NCBI GenBank assembly: GCA_050949255.1
Contig: JBMNFJ010000008.1
Location: forward strand, 1 to 64,000
Reading direction: 5' to 3'
Length of the DNA stretch: 64,000 nt
Source of the DNA: UBA3941 sp002385665
Lineage (GTDB): Bacteria; Bacillota; Clostridia; Caldicoprobacterales; UBA3941
Shown: piece after piece, positions 8,311 through 16,517 of the stretch
How positions within the stretch are numbered: position 1 is the first letter of the stretch
How the letters are laid out: the number at the start of each line of letters is the position of its first letter
Made by a program: the position numbers and the translations under genes
Notes under the pieces: model-generated
The model's database searches: none
The model's input: only the letters and a program-made list of their open reading frames with translations
Told to the model about the DNA's origin: nothing

Positions 8311-9966
8311 ATGAGTAAAGTTACATACACTACAAAAGTCATAAGTGCTTTACAGAAGGTATTCTCCGATGAAGAACCTAAGTTCCAACCGGAATGTAAC
8401 GTTTTAACGGCTCTTAAGAACGAAACGGTTTCATTTCAGGTAGCTTATACATCCAGTAACAGTCATATCACCTATGGAAAGATTGAGGTAGAATCACCCA
8501 TCAGGGACAGCATCAGGGTAAGGAAGGTGATAGAAGTACCATCCTCCCTTTGTTGCCATCCCACAGTGGACGATAACTATCTTAGGACAAGGCCTGGACT
8601 CTATCCCGATCTGCTTAGGGATTTAGAGGACGGCAAAATTGTCTATGTGGCAGGCCATTGGCAGAGCCTGTGGGTGGATGTTAGGGTATCAGAGGACACG
8701 CCTGCCGGAATACACCCCATCGTCATCAAGTTCTTGGACTCCAGTGGTCAAGTGGTATCCTGCGAGGAAACTACAGTTACTGTTTATGATGTTCTGCTCC
8801 CGGAGCAGGAGCTTATTAGGACAGAATGGTTCCATGGGGATTGCCTGGCGGATTATTATGAGGTGGAAGTCTTTTCCCATGAGCATTGGCGTATCCTGGA
8901 GAATTTTATAGCCACGGCGGCAATGAGGGGCATCAATATGATTCTGACTCCCCAGTTCACCCCACCACTTGATACGGCCGTTGGCGGAGAACGCACCACC
9001 ATTCAGCTTGTTGATGTAAGCCTAAGGGAGGGCAAATACGCCTTTGATTTTACAAAGCTAAAACGCTGGGTTGATATGTGTCAAAGGGTAGGTATCAAAT
9101 ACTTTGAGATGTCCCATCTCTTTACCCAGTGGGGAGCTGTGGCCGCACCCAAGGTCATGGGGGTAGTCGATGGAGAGTACAGGCAACTCTTTGGATGGGA
9201 TACACCTGCTGTTGGCGGGGAATACACCGGGTTCTTACAAGCCTATCTTCCGGAGCTGACTAATAAGCTTAAGGAATGGGGGATTGCGGAAAGAACCTAT
9301 TTTCATATTTCCGATGAACCAAGTATAGGACAGCTGGAATCCTACAGGGCTGCTAAGGAATCCGTAGCCGATTTCCTAAAGGAGTTCGTCATCATTGATG
9401 CCCTGTCGGACTATGAATTCTATAAGTTGGGGCTAGTGGAAAAGCCCGTAAGCTCAAACAACCATATCCACACATTTTTGGAACATGGGGTCAGGGATGT
9501 GTGGTCCTACTATTGTACTGGTCAATACTACAAGGTGAGCAATCGCTTTATGTCCATGCCGTCAGCCAGAAATCGAATCTACGGCGTACAGCTCTACAAG
9601 TACGATATAGAAGGGATCTTGCACTGGGGTTATAACTTCTATAATTCGCAGTACTCCTTAATGAAGATCAATCCCTATGTGGTTACCGACGCCGGAGGAG
9701 CCTTCCCTTCCGGAGATCCGTTCTTAGTGTATCCAAAGTGGGACGGCACCCCTGAAGAATCTATACGGATGATGGTTCTCTACCACGCTATGACGGACCA
9801 TCGGGCCATGAAATTATTGGAGAGCCTGACCAACAAGAAATATGTTATGGAGCTTATAGAAGGGGATCTATCAGTCCCAATTACCTTTGAGACCTATCCT
9901 AAGTCCGATATGTATCTAATCAATCTGCGAAATCGGATAAATAGGGAGATTGCAAAAAGGCAGTAG
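8311..9966 (+). CDS. DUF4091/GH123-like glycoside hydrolase-type protein
   Basis: A 551-residue protein with no signal peptide. I choose ATG 8311 because GGGGGAG at 8298-8304 precedes it; an ATG at 8293 lacks a site. Residues 1-160 look like a beta-sandwich, and the remainder resembles the DUF4091 barrel that is related to GH123 N-acetyl-beta-galactosaminidases. The HISDEPS segment (around residue 332) carries the adjacent Asp-Glu pair that acts in substrate-assisted catalysis in GH123. Downstream genes encode GalE, a nucleotidyltransferase-like protein and a hexosamine-kinase-like protein, which fits release of GalNAc- or galactose-containing sugar in the cytoplasm. This role is inferred from context; the family as a whole is poorly characterised. 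Confidence 0.75.
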   Translation: MSKVTYTTKVISALQKVFSDEEPKFQPECNVLTALKNETVSFQVAYTSSNSHITYGKIEVESPIRDSIRVRKVIEVPSSLCCHPTVDDNYLRTRPGLYPDLLRDLEDGKIVYVAGHWQSLWVDVRVSEDTPAGIHPIVIKFLDSSGQVVSCEETTVTVYDVLLPEQELIRTEWFHGDCLADYYEVEVFSHEHWRILENFIATAAMRGINMILTPQFTPPLDTAVGGERTTIQLVDVSLREGKYAFDFTKLKRWVDMCQRVGIKYFEMSHLFTQWGAVAAPKVMGVVDGEYRQLFGWDTPAVGGEYTGFLQAYLPELTNKLKEWGIAERTYFHISDEPSIGQLESYRAAKESVADFLKEFVIIDALSDYEFYKLGLVEKPVSSNNHIHTFLEHGVRDVWSYYCTGQYYKVSNRFMSMPSARNRIYGVQLYKYDIEGILHWGYNFYNSQYSLMKINPYVVTDAGGAFPSGDPFLVYPKWDGTPEESIRMMVLYHAMTDHRAMKLLESLTNKKYVMELIEGDLSVPITFETYPKSDMYLINLRNRINREIAKRQ

Positions 9967-10035
9967 TATTGCAGGACTGTTTTACCTTCTTTTTTTTTAA
10001 TAAAAGTGGTATCCTAATGATGGGGAGGTGAAAAC

Positions 10036-11055
10036 ATGAAGATACTAGTTACAGGTGGGGCAGGATATATAGGGAGCCATGCCTGTGTGGAACTATTAAA
10101 TGCCGGTTATGAGATAGTGGTAGTTGATAACCTAAGCAACAGCAAGGAAGAAGCCCTGAGGAGAGTACAGGAGATCACCGGCAGGGAACTGAAGTTCTAC
10201 AAAGAGGATCTATTGGATTATGAAGCCCTCGACACCATTTTTAAGGAAGAGTCCATAGACGGTGTAATACACTTTGCCGGTCTAAAGGCTGTAGGCGAAT
10301 CCGTATCTATACCCCTGCGCTATTATCATAACAATATCACAGGAACTTTAAATCTGTGCGGGGCTATGCAAAAGTATGGTGTAAGGGATCTGGTCTTTAG
10401 TTCCTCGGCCACGGTATATGGTGATCCCAGTACAGTGCCTATAACGGAGGATTTTCCATTATCGGCCACCAACCCCTATGGCCAAACAAAATTGATGATA
10501 GAGCAAATTTTGCGTGATCTATATAGATCCGACAATAGCTTTAACATAGCCATCTTAAGGTACTTTAACCCGGTAGGGGCCCATGAAAGCGGCCGCATCG
10601 GGGAAGACCCTCACGGGATTCCCAACAACCTGGTACCCTACATTACCCAGGTTGCATCGGGCAGGTTAAAGGAACTGCAGGTATTTGGAAATGATTATCC
10701 AACCCCTGACGGGACCGGAGTACGGGACTATATCCATGTAGTCGATCTGGTGATCGGACACCTAAAAGCCTTGGATAAGCTAAAGGAGAATCCCGGTGTT
10801 GTAACTTATAACCTGGGTACAGGTAAGGGCTACAGCGTCCTGGAGATGGTCGATGCTTTTGAAAAGGCAACAGGAAAGCCGATTCCCTATAAAATTGTCG
10901 GGAGAAGGCCAGGAGATATCGCCGTATGCTATGCTGATCCTACAAAGGCAGCTAAAGAGCTTAATTGGCGGGCTACAAGGGGACTTGAAGAGATGGCCCG
11001 TGACTCATGGCGATGGCAATATAACAATCCTGATGGTTATGGGGATGAACATTAA
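10036..11055 (+). CDS. galE: UDP-glucose 4-epimerase
   Basis: Interconverts UDP-glucose and UDP-galactose (many members also act on the N-acetyl forms) using tightly bound NAD. The 339-residue length is normal. The Rossmann motif GGAGYIGSHACVELL is at residues 7-21, the catalytic serine region is FSSSATVYGDP, and the tyrosine/lysine pair lies in YGQTKLM. ATG 10036 has GGGGAGGTG at 10022-10030. It sits 69 bases downstream of the DUF4091 gene, with only a T-run and no hairpin in between, and 29 bases upstream of the nucleotidyltransferase, so the four genes 8.3-13.1 kb probably form one operon. Confidence 0.95.
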   Translation: MKILVTGGAGYIGSHACVELLNAGYEIVVVDNLSNSKEEALRRVQEITGRELKFYKEDLLDYEALDTIFKEESIDGVIHFAGLKAVGESVSIPLRYYHNNITGTLNLCGAMQKYGVRDLVFSSSATVYGDPSTVPITEDFPLSATNPYGQTKLMIEQILRDLYRSDNSFNIAILRYFNPVGAHESGRIGEDPHGIPNNLVPYITQVASGRLKELQVFGNDYPTPDGTGVRDYIHVVDLVIGHLKALDKLKENPGVVTYNLGTGKGYSVLEMVDAFEKATGKPIPYKIVGRRPGDIAVCYADPTKAAKELNWRATRGLEEMARDSWRWQYNNPDGYGDEH

Positions 11056-11084
11056 CTTTCGTAGGGGATGGAGGAGGATTACTG

Positions 11085-12002
11085 ATGACAAAGCCTGCAC
11101 TGGTTATTATGGCAGCTGGAATGGGAAGCAGGTATGGAGGATTGAAGCAGATCGATCCTATTGGCCCCAATGGGGAAATAATCATGGATTATTCCATATA
11201 CGACGCACTGAAGGCAGGATTTAACAAGGTAGTATTCATTATCAAAGAGGAGAATTATGATATTTTTAGGAATGTTATAGGGAAGAGGATTGAAGATAAG
11301 GTAGAAACCGCCTATGTTTTTCAATCCCTTGATGATCTGCCCCAGGGTTTTGAAAGGCCTGAAAACAGACAGAGGCCCTGGGGGACAGGTCACGCGGTGC
11401 TTTCCTGTAGGGGACAAATCGAGGGCCCCTTTGTTGTTATAAACGCAGATGATTTTTATGGCAGATCATCTTTTGAAGCTCTCTACAACTATCTCGTGAG
11501 CCTTGAAGAGGGAGAAAACCATAATTATGCTATGGCAGGTTTTATCCTGAAGAATACTTTAACGGAGCATGGTCACGTGGCAAGGGGTGTATGCAAGGTT
11601 AATTCTCAAGGCTATTTGGAAGAGATAAGAGAGCATACAAAGATTATGAAGTTCCCTGATTCAGTAAAGTATGAGGACGGTAATGGGGACTGGATAACAA
11701 TTAGCCAGGAAAGTATCGTCTCTATGAATATGTGGGGTTTTGTACCCAGTATTTTTGAAAATTTGGAAGCGGGATTTATTAAATTTTTGAAGGACAACAG
11801 GGACAATATAGAAACCGCGGAATTTTTTCTTCCCAACTTAATAGGAGATCTACTTAAAGACAACAAGGTAAAGGTGAAGGTTTTGCCTTCCAGTGAGCGC
11901 TGGTATGGTGTTACCTACAGGGAGGATAAGCCAGTTATAGAAGAGGCTGTAAGGCAGATGATAAAGCAAGGGGTATACCCAAATAGGTTAATGGAGGGTT
12001 GA
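11085..12002 (+). CDS. Sugar-phosphate nucleotidyltransferase-like protein
   Basis: A 305-residue protein of the NTP-transferase fold. The N-terminal loop VIMAAGMGSRYGGLKQ (residues 7-22) is the nucleotide-binding signature, and VINADDFYG supplies the metal-binding aspartates (around residues 117-125). It lacks the left-handed helix of GlgC. In the Bifidobacterium lacto-N-biose pathway a hexosamine kinase is coupled to a uridylyltransferase and GalE; here this gene lies between galE and a NahK-like kinase, so it may activate hexosamine- or galactose-1-phosphate with UTP. ATG 11085 follows GGAGGAGG. The nucleotide and sugar specificity cannot be fixed from sequence. Confidence 0.82.
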   Translation: MTKPALVIMAAGMGSRYGGLKQIDPIGPNGEIIMDYSIYDALKAGFNKVVFIIKEENYDIFRNVIGKRIEDKVETAYVFQSLDDLPQGFERPENRQRPWGTGHAVLSCRGQIEGPFVVINADDFYGRSSFEALYNYLVSLEEGENHNYAMAGFILKNTLTEHGHVARGVCKVNSQGYLEEIREHTKIMKFPDSVKYEDGNGDWITISQESIVSMNMWGFVPSIFENLEAGFIKFLKDNRDNIETAEFFLPNLIGDLLKDNKVKVKVLPSSERWYGVTYREDKPVIEEAVRQMIKQGVYPNRLMEG

Positions 12003-12005
12003 GCC

Positions 12006-13109
12006 ATGGAAATGGAGAAGGGATACGATATAGGAAAGATTGCCGGAAATTTTCAATTTAGGGGCGTGTTCCGGAAAGCCGAACCCAACATCTCCGGCCA
12101 TATAAACGATACATACATAGTCTATTATGACAAAGGCAGTGGCGTAAGCCAGCGATATATATTGCAGAGGATAAATCACAATGTATTCAAAGAGCCCGAA
12201 AAGGTAATGGAAAACATTATAGGGATAACCCGGCATATGAGGGAGAAAATAATCAAGGCGGGGGGTGATCCCCTGCGGGAGACATTAAACCTGATTCCCA
12301 CAAACGAAGGGGGATACCTTCATAGGAGTGAAGATGGCAATTATTGGAGAGGTTATCTGTTTATTGATGGGGCAAGAACCTATCAAACGGTAGAGAATAA
12401 GGAGCATTTTTATAAGGCGGGAAAGGCTTTTGGAAACTTCCAGAGACTGCTAAGCGATTATCCTGTAGAAAATCTGCATGAAACCATACCTAACTTTCAT
12501 AACACCAAGATGCGGTTCGATGCCTTTGTAGATGCTGTAGAGAAGGATGTCATGAACCGGGCCAAGGATGTAAAAGAAGAGATTGAGTTTGCACTAAAGA
12601 GGGCAGATGATACGCCTATACTGGTAGATCTTCTAGAAAAGGGAGAGTTGCCCTTAAGGGTAACTCACAACGATACCAAGTTCAACAATGTAATGATCGA
12701 TGATAAGACAGGGGAAGGTATATGCGTTATCGATCTGGATACTGTAATGCCCGGCCTATCCCTTTATGACTTTGGAGATTCCATACGTTTTGGAGCAAAC
12801 CCTGCTGCCGAGGATGAAAGGGATCTATCCAAGGTATGGATGGATCTTGGGCTCTATGAGCAATTCACCAGGGGCTATCTGGAAACTGCCGGAGACAGTC
12901 TAACACGTACAGAGCTTGAATATATGCCATTTTCCGCAAAGCTGATGACCTACGAATGTGGCATCAGATTCCTGACAGATCATCTTAACGGGGATACATA
13001 TTTTAGGATCCTCAGACCGGGACATAACCTGGATCGTACCCGTACCCAGTTTAAACTGGTGGCAGATATGGAGGTAAAGCTGGATCAGATGGCTAGGATC
13101 ATAGGATAG
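12006..13109 (+). CDS. Phosphotransferase-family kinase, N-acetylhexosamine 1-kinase-like
   Basis: A 367-residue protein of the aminoglycoside phosphotransferase/choline kinase fold. The catalytic loop is VTHNDTKFNNVMID (about residues 219-232) and the metal-binding segment is CVIDLDTVMPG, both as in NahK (LnpB). NahK phosphorylates GlcNAc or GalNAc at C1 with ATP. The gene starts 3 bases after the stop of the nucleotidyltransferase and completes a galE-nucleotidyltransferase-kinase set; together they would turn free hexosamine into a UDP-sugar. Kinase family membership is firm; the hexosamine substrate rests on motif similarity and context. Confidence 0.85.
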   Translation: MEMEKGYDIGKIAGNFQFRGVFRKAEPNISGHINDTYIVYYDKGSGVSQRYILQRINHNVFKEPEKVMENIIGITRHMREKIIKAGGDPLRETLNLIPTNEGGYLHRSEDGNYWRGYLFIDGARTYQTVENKEHFYKAGKAFGNFQRLLSDYPVENLHETIPNFHNTKMRFDAFVDAVEKDVMNRAKDVKEEIEFALKRADDTPILVDLLEKGELPLRVTHNDTKFNNVMIDDKTGEGICVIDLDTVMPGLSLYDFGDSIRFGANPAAEDERDLSKVWMDLGLYEQFTRGYLETAGDSLTRTELEYMPFSAKLMTYECGIRFLTDHLNGDTYFRILRPGHNLDRTRTQFKLVADMEVKLDQMARIIG

Positions 13110-13141
13110 GTAATTCACCTTTACCATTTTATGGCCTAAAT

Positions 13142-13170
13142 TTGACTTTTATAAAAAAAGCCTATATGAT
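13142..13170 (+). promoter_or_regulatory. Sigma-A promoter for rplY
   Basis: TTGACT at 13142-13147 and TATGAT at 13165-13170 are separated by 17 bases. This gives a transcript start about 55 bases upstream of the rplY start codon at 13234 and separates rplY from the sugar operon before it. Confidence 0.75.
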
Positions 13171-13233
13171 TTGCATAGTACGACAGTAGTAAAATATTAG
13201 ATTGGGTTAATCATCTAAATTGGAGGTAATAGT

Positions 13234-13842
13234 ATGTCAGAAACCATCCTTAGAGCTGATGTGAGAGACGAGACTGCTCGAAAGGTAAGGGATAAAGGAT
13301 TTATCCCTGGGGTTATATATGGGACAGGCGTCAAGGACGGCATGCCCATTAAATTTAATGAACTGGAATTAAACAAGGTTTTAAGAAGCCAGGGGATGAA
13401 CCCCAGGATGTCTATAATGCTGGGAGATGAGGAGAAACATGTCCTTATAAAGGAAATCCAAAGAGATCCCATAAAAGGAAACGTTATTCATGTTGACCTT
13501 CAGGCCATAGCTGTCGATGAGGTTATAAGGACCACGATTCCTCTTGCCTTTGAGGGCAGGGAAGAAGTAGAGGGCAGAGGACTGTTACTGGAGGTTTACC
13601 TCTTTGAGATCGAGGTCTCCGGTCCGGCAAATATAATTCCCGAATCAATAAGTGTAGAAGTTGGCGAGAGTGAGGCCGGAGATACTGTTACCATGTCGGA
13701 TATCAAGCTTGATTCCCGAATAACCGCCATTACTCCCCTGGATGAGGTATTAGCCGTTGTAACCTTGCCCAGGATGGAAGTGGATGAAGGCGCCGAAGAA
13801 GAAAGTGACGATACGGTTACAGATACACCGGAAGAAGAATAA
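13234..13842 (+). CDS. rplY: 50S ribosomal protein L25/general stress protein Ctc
   Basis: A 202-residue long-form L25 (TL5/Ctc type) that binds 5S rRNA. The N-terminal domain (1-95) contains RKVRDKGFIPGVIYG and the HVLIKEIQRDPIKGNVIHVD segment typical of L25; the C-terminal domain (96-190) is the TL5 beta domain, and the tail after 185 is very acidic. ATG 13234 follows TTGGAGGT. It has its own promoter and terminator, so it is monocistronic. In Bacillus the orthologue is a general stress protein; no sigma-B site was recognised here. Confidence 0.96.
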   Translation: MSETILRADVRDETARKVRDKGFIPGVIYGTGVKDGMPIKFNELELNKVLRSQGMNPRMSIMLGDEEKHVLIKEIQRDPIKGNVIHVDLQAIAVDEVIRTTIPLAFEGREEVEGRGLLLEVYLFEIEVSGPANIIPESISVEVGESEAGDTVTMSDIKLDSRITAITPLDEVLAVVTLPRMEVDEGAEEESDDTVTDTPEEE

Positions 13843-13849
13843 GAAGGAA

Positions 13850-13891
13850 AAATGCCCTGGAAAATGGCTACATATTCCAGGGCATTTATTA
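13850..13891 (+). terminator. Rho-independent terminator after rplY
   Basis: AAATGCCCTGGAA at 13850-13862 pairs with TTCCAGGGCATTT at 13875-13887, a 13-base-pair perfect stem with a 12-base loop, followed by a short T-rich run. Confidence 0.85.
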
Positions 13892-13940
13892 ATGCTAAAG
13901 TTATTGATGATTTTTCCTTACAAGGACAAGCTAATGAAAT

Positions 13941-14105
13941 CTAATATAAGACAACCAATAGTATAAAGACTACTATTATACAGGCTAGTAAACTAAAGAA
14001 GACAATTACACTTTCCTTTTCCTTGTGATTGAGTCGAAATTCATTGGGTGGTGCGAATCTGTCGCGCTTCCTGAATAATTTCCTAAGTCCATTGGCGAGT
14101 GACAT
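13941..14105 (-). CDS. Small single-pass membrane protein (hypothetical)
   Basis: A 54-residue protein with a basic, soluble N-terminal half (LRKLFRKRDRF, then NHKEKES) and one hydrophobic helix at the C-terminus (VIVFFSLLACIIVVFILLVV). I set the start at ATG 14105, preceded by AAGGAG (complement of 14115-14120) at good spacing; the open frame reaches to 14189 without another site. It is not recognised as a named family. Its tail-anchored layout resembles small regulatory membrane proteins. It stands alone between the rplY terminator and the polysaccharide island, converging on rplY. Confidence 0.55.
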   Translation of the reverse strand: MSLANGLRKLFRKRDRFAPPNEFRLNHKEKESVIVFFSLLACIIVVFILLVVLY

Positions 14106-14539
14106 ATGATGAGGCTCCTTTGTAGTCTGATAATACGATAATATATTATTGCCATCACGTATAATATTATACATTTCCGGCACCATCATTATTATACATA
14201 TTTCAACATATTTTTACCATAGTAATTAGGTACTAGAGTGCTATAGGACTTAATTATCATAGGGGAACCCGACTAAGAATTATAATTAGACATAAAGAAT
14301 GACAATCATATGTCAATGATTTACAATAATGATTGATTTTTAGGGTTTTATATGTTAATATGAATTAAATATTTGCTGATTAAAATTTTTGCTTAATTGA
14401 TTATTACACAGAATCCCCAATGAGTATATTGCTGTTTCGGCGCAGTGTGGTCTAAGGGATGTTAAACTTATGGATATAGTAACGGAATATTGCCGGGACT
14501 GGGTATACTATACCCTTTTTTGTGTGTACGGGGGTGCAA
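14106..14539. other. Leader region upstream of the polysaccharide island
   Basis: About 430 bases without a protein gene. It is A+T rich up to about 14400, then holds the attenuator-like segment at 14470-14521. A candidate leader peptide frame opens at ATG 14470 (MDIVTEYCRDWVYY...) with a poor ribosome site. No confident promoter was recognised. Confidence 0.4.
14472..14521 (+). terminator. Leader terminator with possible antiterminator (attenuator)
   Basis: GGGTATACTATACCC at 14501-14515 forms a short GC-tipped hairpin (GGGTA/TACCC) followed by six T residues, an intrinsic terminator only about 20 bases before the first gene. The upstream segment GGATATAGTA at 14472-14481 can instead pair with TACTATACCC at 14506-14515 (one mismatch), which would prevent the terminator. 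This suggests conditional read-through into the polysaccharide genes; no known riboswitch was recognised. Confidence 0.5.
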
Positions 14540-16373
14540 ATGATGAAGGTTGCAAGGAAAAAATTAGGCTTCGTATTTCTGGATCTGTTTTGTGTAAATA
14601 TATCCTTGGTTCTGGCTTTTCTTATACAAAACGAGGGTGTGATACCCCAGAGATACAGGGTTAATCTATGGCTAATGATGTTAATCGCATCTGTAATAGC
14701 CATAGGCTCGTTTTATATCTTTCAGCTGTACAACAGCCTCTGGAAATATGCCAGCCTGGGCGAGATGTTTATGATAGGATTCGCCTGTTTAGTCAGCCTG
14801 TGGGATGACCTATCTTAGCTTTAGATTTTTAAGATTTAGGGTGCCTTTTGGTGTATATATGTTATACGGTTTCATGATAGTGGGGCTGACAGGCCTCAAT
14901 AGGCTTTTATATAGGGCGACAAAAAGATATAAAGCTATACTCACTCGCTTATTTATTAGGGATTATCGCAGGATTATGATAGTCGGGGCGGGTGAAGCCG
15001 GGGCTATGGTGATCAGGGAGCTTCAAATTCATCCCGAAATGCAGATGAAACCCGTTGTCGCAGTAGATGACAATCCCCTAAAGCATAAATCAAGGATAAA
15101 AGGGGTCCCCATCCTGGGTGGAAGGGAGACCATACCCAGTCTGGCCAGAGCAAAGAAAATAGATGAAATTTTGATAACAATACCTTCAGCTACTAAGGCT
15201 GAGCTAAAGGATATAATAGAGATATGTAAGGGAACAAAATGCAAGTTGAGAACCCTGCCAAACGTTTTGGAATTGATAGACGGTAAGGTATTAATTCATA
15301 ATATTAGGGATATAAAGGTTGAGGACTTGTTGGGCAGAGAGCCGGTCAAGGTGAACCTGGATGAGATATGCCAATATCTCCATGACGAGGTGGTATTGGT
15401 CACAGGCGGAGGAGGCTCAATAGGCTCGGAGCTTTGCAGGCAGATAGCGAAACAGGATCCTAAAAAGCTATTGATTCTGGATATCTATGAAAATGGTGCC
15501 TATGACCTTCAACAGGAGCTGAAGAGGGAGTATCCAAACCTGGATCAAAAGGTCATAATTGCATCTGTTCGGGAACGGGCAAGAATGGAATCCATATTTG
15601 ATAAGTATAGGCCCGGGGTAGTATTTCATGCAGCAGCCCATAAGCATGTACCCTTAATGGAGGATAATCCTGCCGAGGCAGTGAAAAACAACGTTTTTGG
15701 AACATTGAATACCGCTGAATGTGCGGACAAGTATGGGACTAAACGGTTTGTCCTTATCTCTACCGATAAGGCTGTCAACCCTACCAATATAATGGGAGCC
15801 ACCAAGCGTATTGCTGAGATGATTATTCAGGCCTTGAACAAGCATAGCAAAACCGAGTTTGTGGCTGTACGATTTGGAAACGTTTTAGGCAGTAACGGTA
15901 GTGTTATACCGCTGTTTGAAAAACAAATTGCTGAAGGTGGACCGGTTACTGTAACCCATCCCGAAATCAATCGCTATTTCATGACCATTCCTGAGGCGGT
16001 TCAGTTGGTTATCCAGGCAGGGGCCATGGCAGAAGGTGGGGAGATCTTCATCCTGGATATGGGAGAACCCGTTAAAATAGCTGATCTGGCCAAGGATCTG
16101 ATCAGACTATCCGGGCTGGAGCCGGGGGTGGACATAGAGATAGAGTATACGGGCCTACGACCCGGGGAAAAGTTGTATGAGGAATTACTCTTGGAGGAAG
16201 AGGGGCTAACGGCAACCCGTCATGCGAAGATATTTATCGGTAAGCCCTCATTCTTCGATTTGCATGAACTGAAACAGGAGCTGGAGACTTTGAAATTTGC
16301 AGCAGCTGGCAACCCAGAGAATATATTTAAGTTCGTACAGCATTTGGTGCCAAATTATAGAAGAGTTATATAA
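14540..16373 (+). pseudogene. pglF: UDP-GlcNAc 4,6-dehydratase, membrane type (PglF/CapD-like), frameshifted
   Basis: Nucleoside-diphosphate-sugar 4,6-dehydratase of the FlaA1/CapD/PglF type, first step towards bacillosamine. Residues 1-90 hold the N-terminal transmembrane helices (from ATG 14540, with GGGGG at 14530-14534) and the reading then breaks at about 14800: the first frame ends WDDLS-stop at 14818 and the downstream frame picks up as MTYLSFRFLRFRVPFG at 14805. Removing one G from the GGG at about 14803-14806 would restore a single protein of about 610 residues. The second part has a CoA-binding-like Rossmann domain, then VTGGGGSIGSELCRQI and STDKAVNPTNIMGATKR, the family's methionine-lysine catalytic variant. 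It could be a real mutation or a sequencing error. Confidence 0.85.
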
Positions 16374-16387
16374 ATGGCATGATATAT

Positions 16388-16427
16388 GAAATACCGGGTC
16401 ATAAATTAACCCGGTATTTCGTATTTT
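16388..16427 (+). terminator. Strong intrinsic terminator between dehydratase and aminotransferase
   Basis: GAAATACCGGGT at 16388-16399 pairs perfectly with ACCCGGTATTTC at 16409-16420, followed by GTATTTT. Its place inside what should be one pathway operon implies either a separate promoter for the aminotransferase or an antitermination mechanism. Confidence 0.85.
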
Positions 16428-16517
16428 AAATGATATTTTGAATATGATTGCAGGACTAAACAAGAATACAAGTAGGTCCACAGAAAGGATCAAATTTCAT
16501 GGAGGGACGTAATTTAG

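Noticed and set aside
14805..16373. The downstream dehydratase frame as a complete soluble PglF-like gene
   Set aside because: Its first residues still contain membrane-helix sequence continuous with the upstream frame, and there is no ribosome site before 14805, so a frameshift is the simpler explanation.
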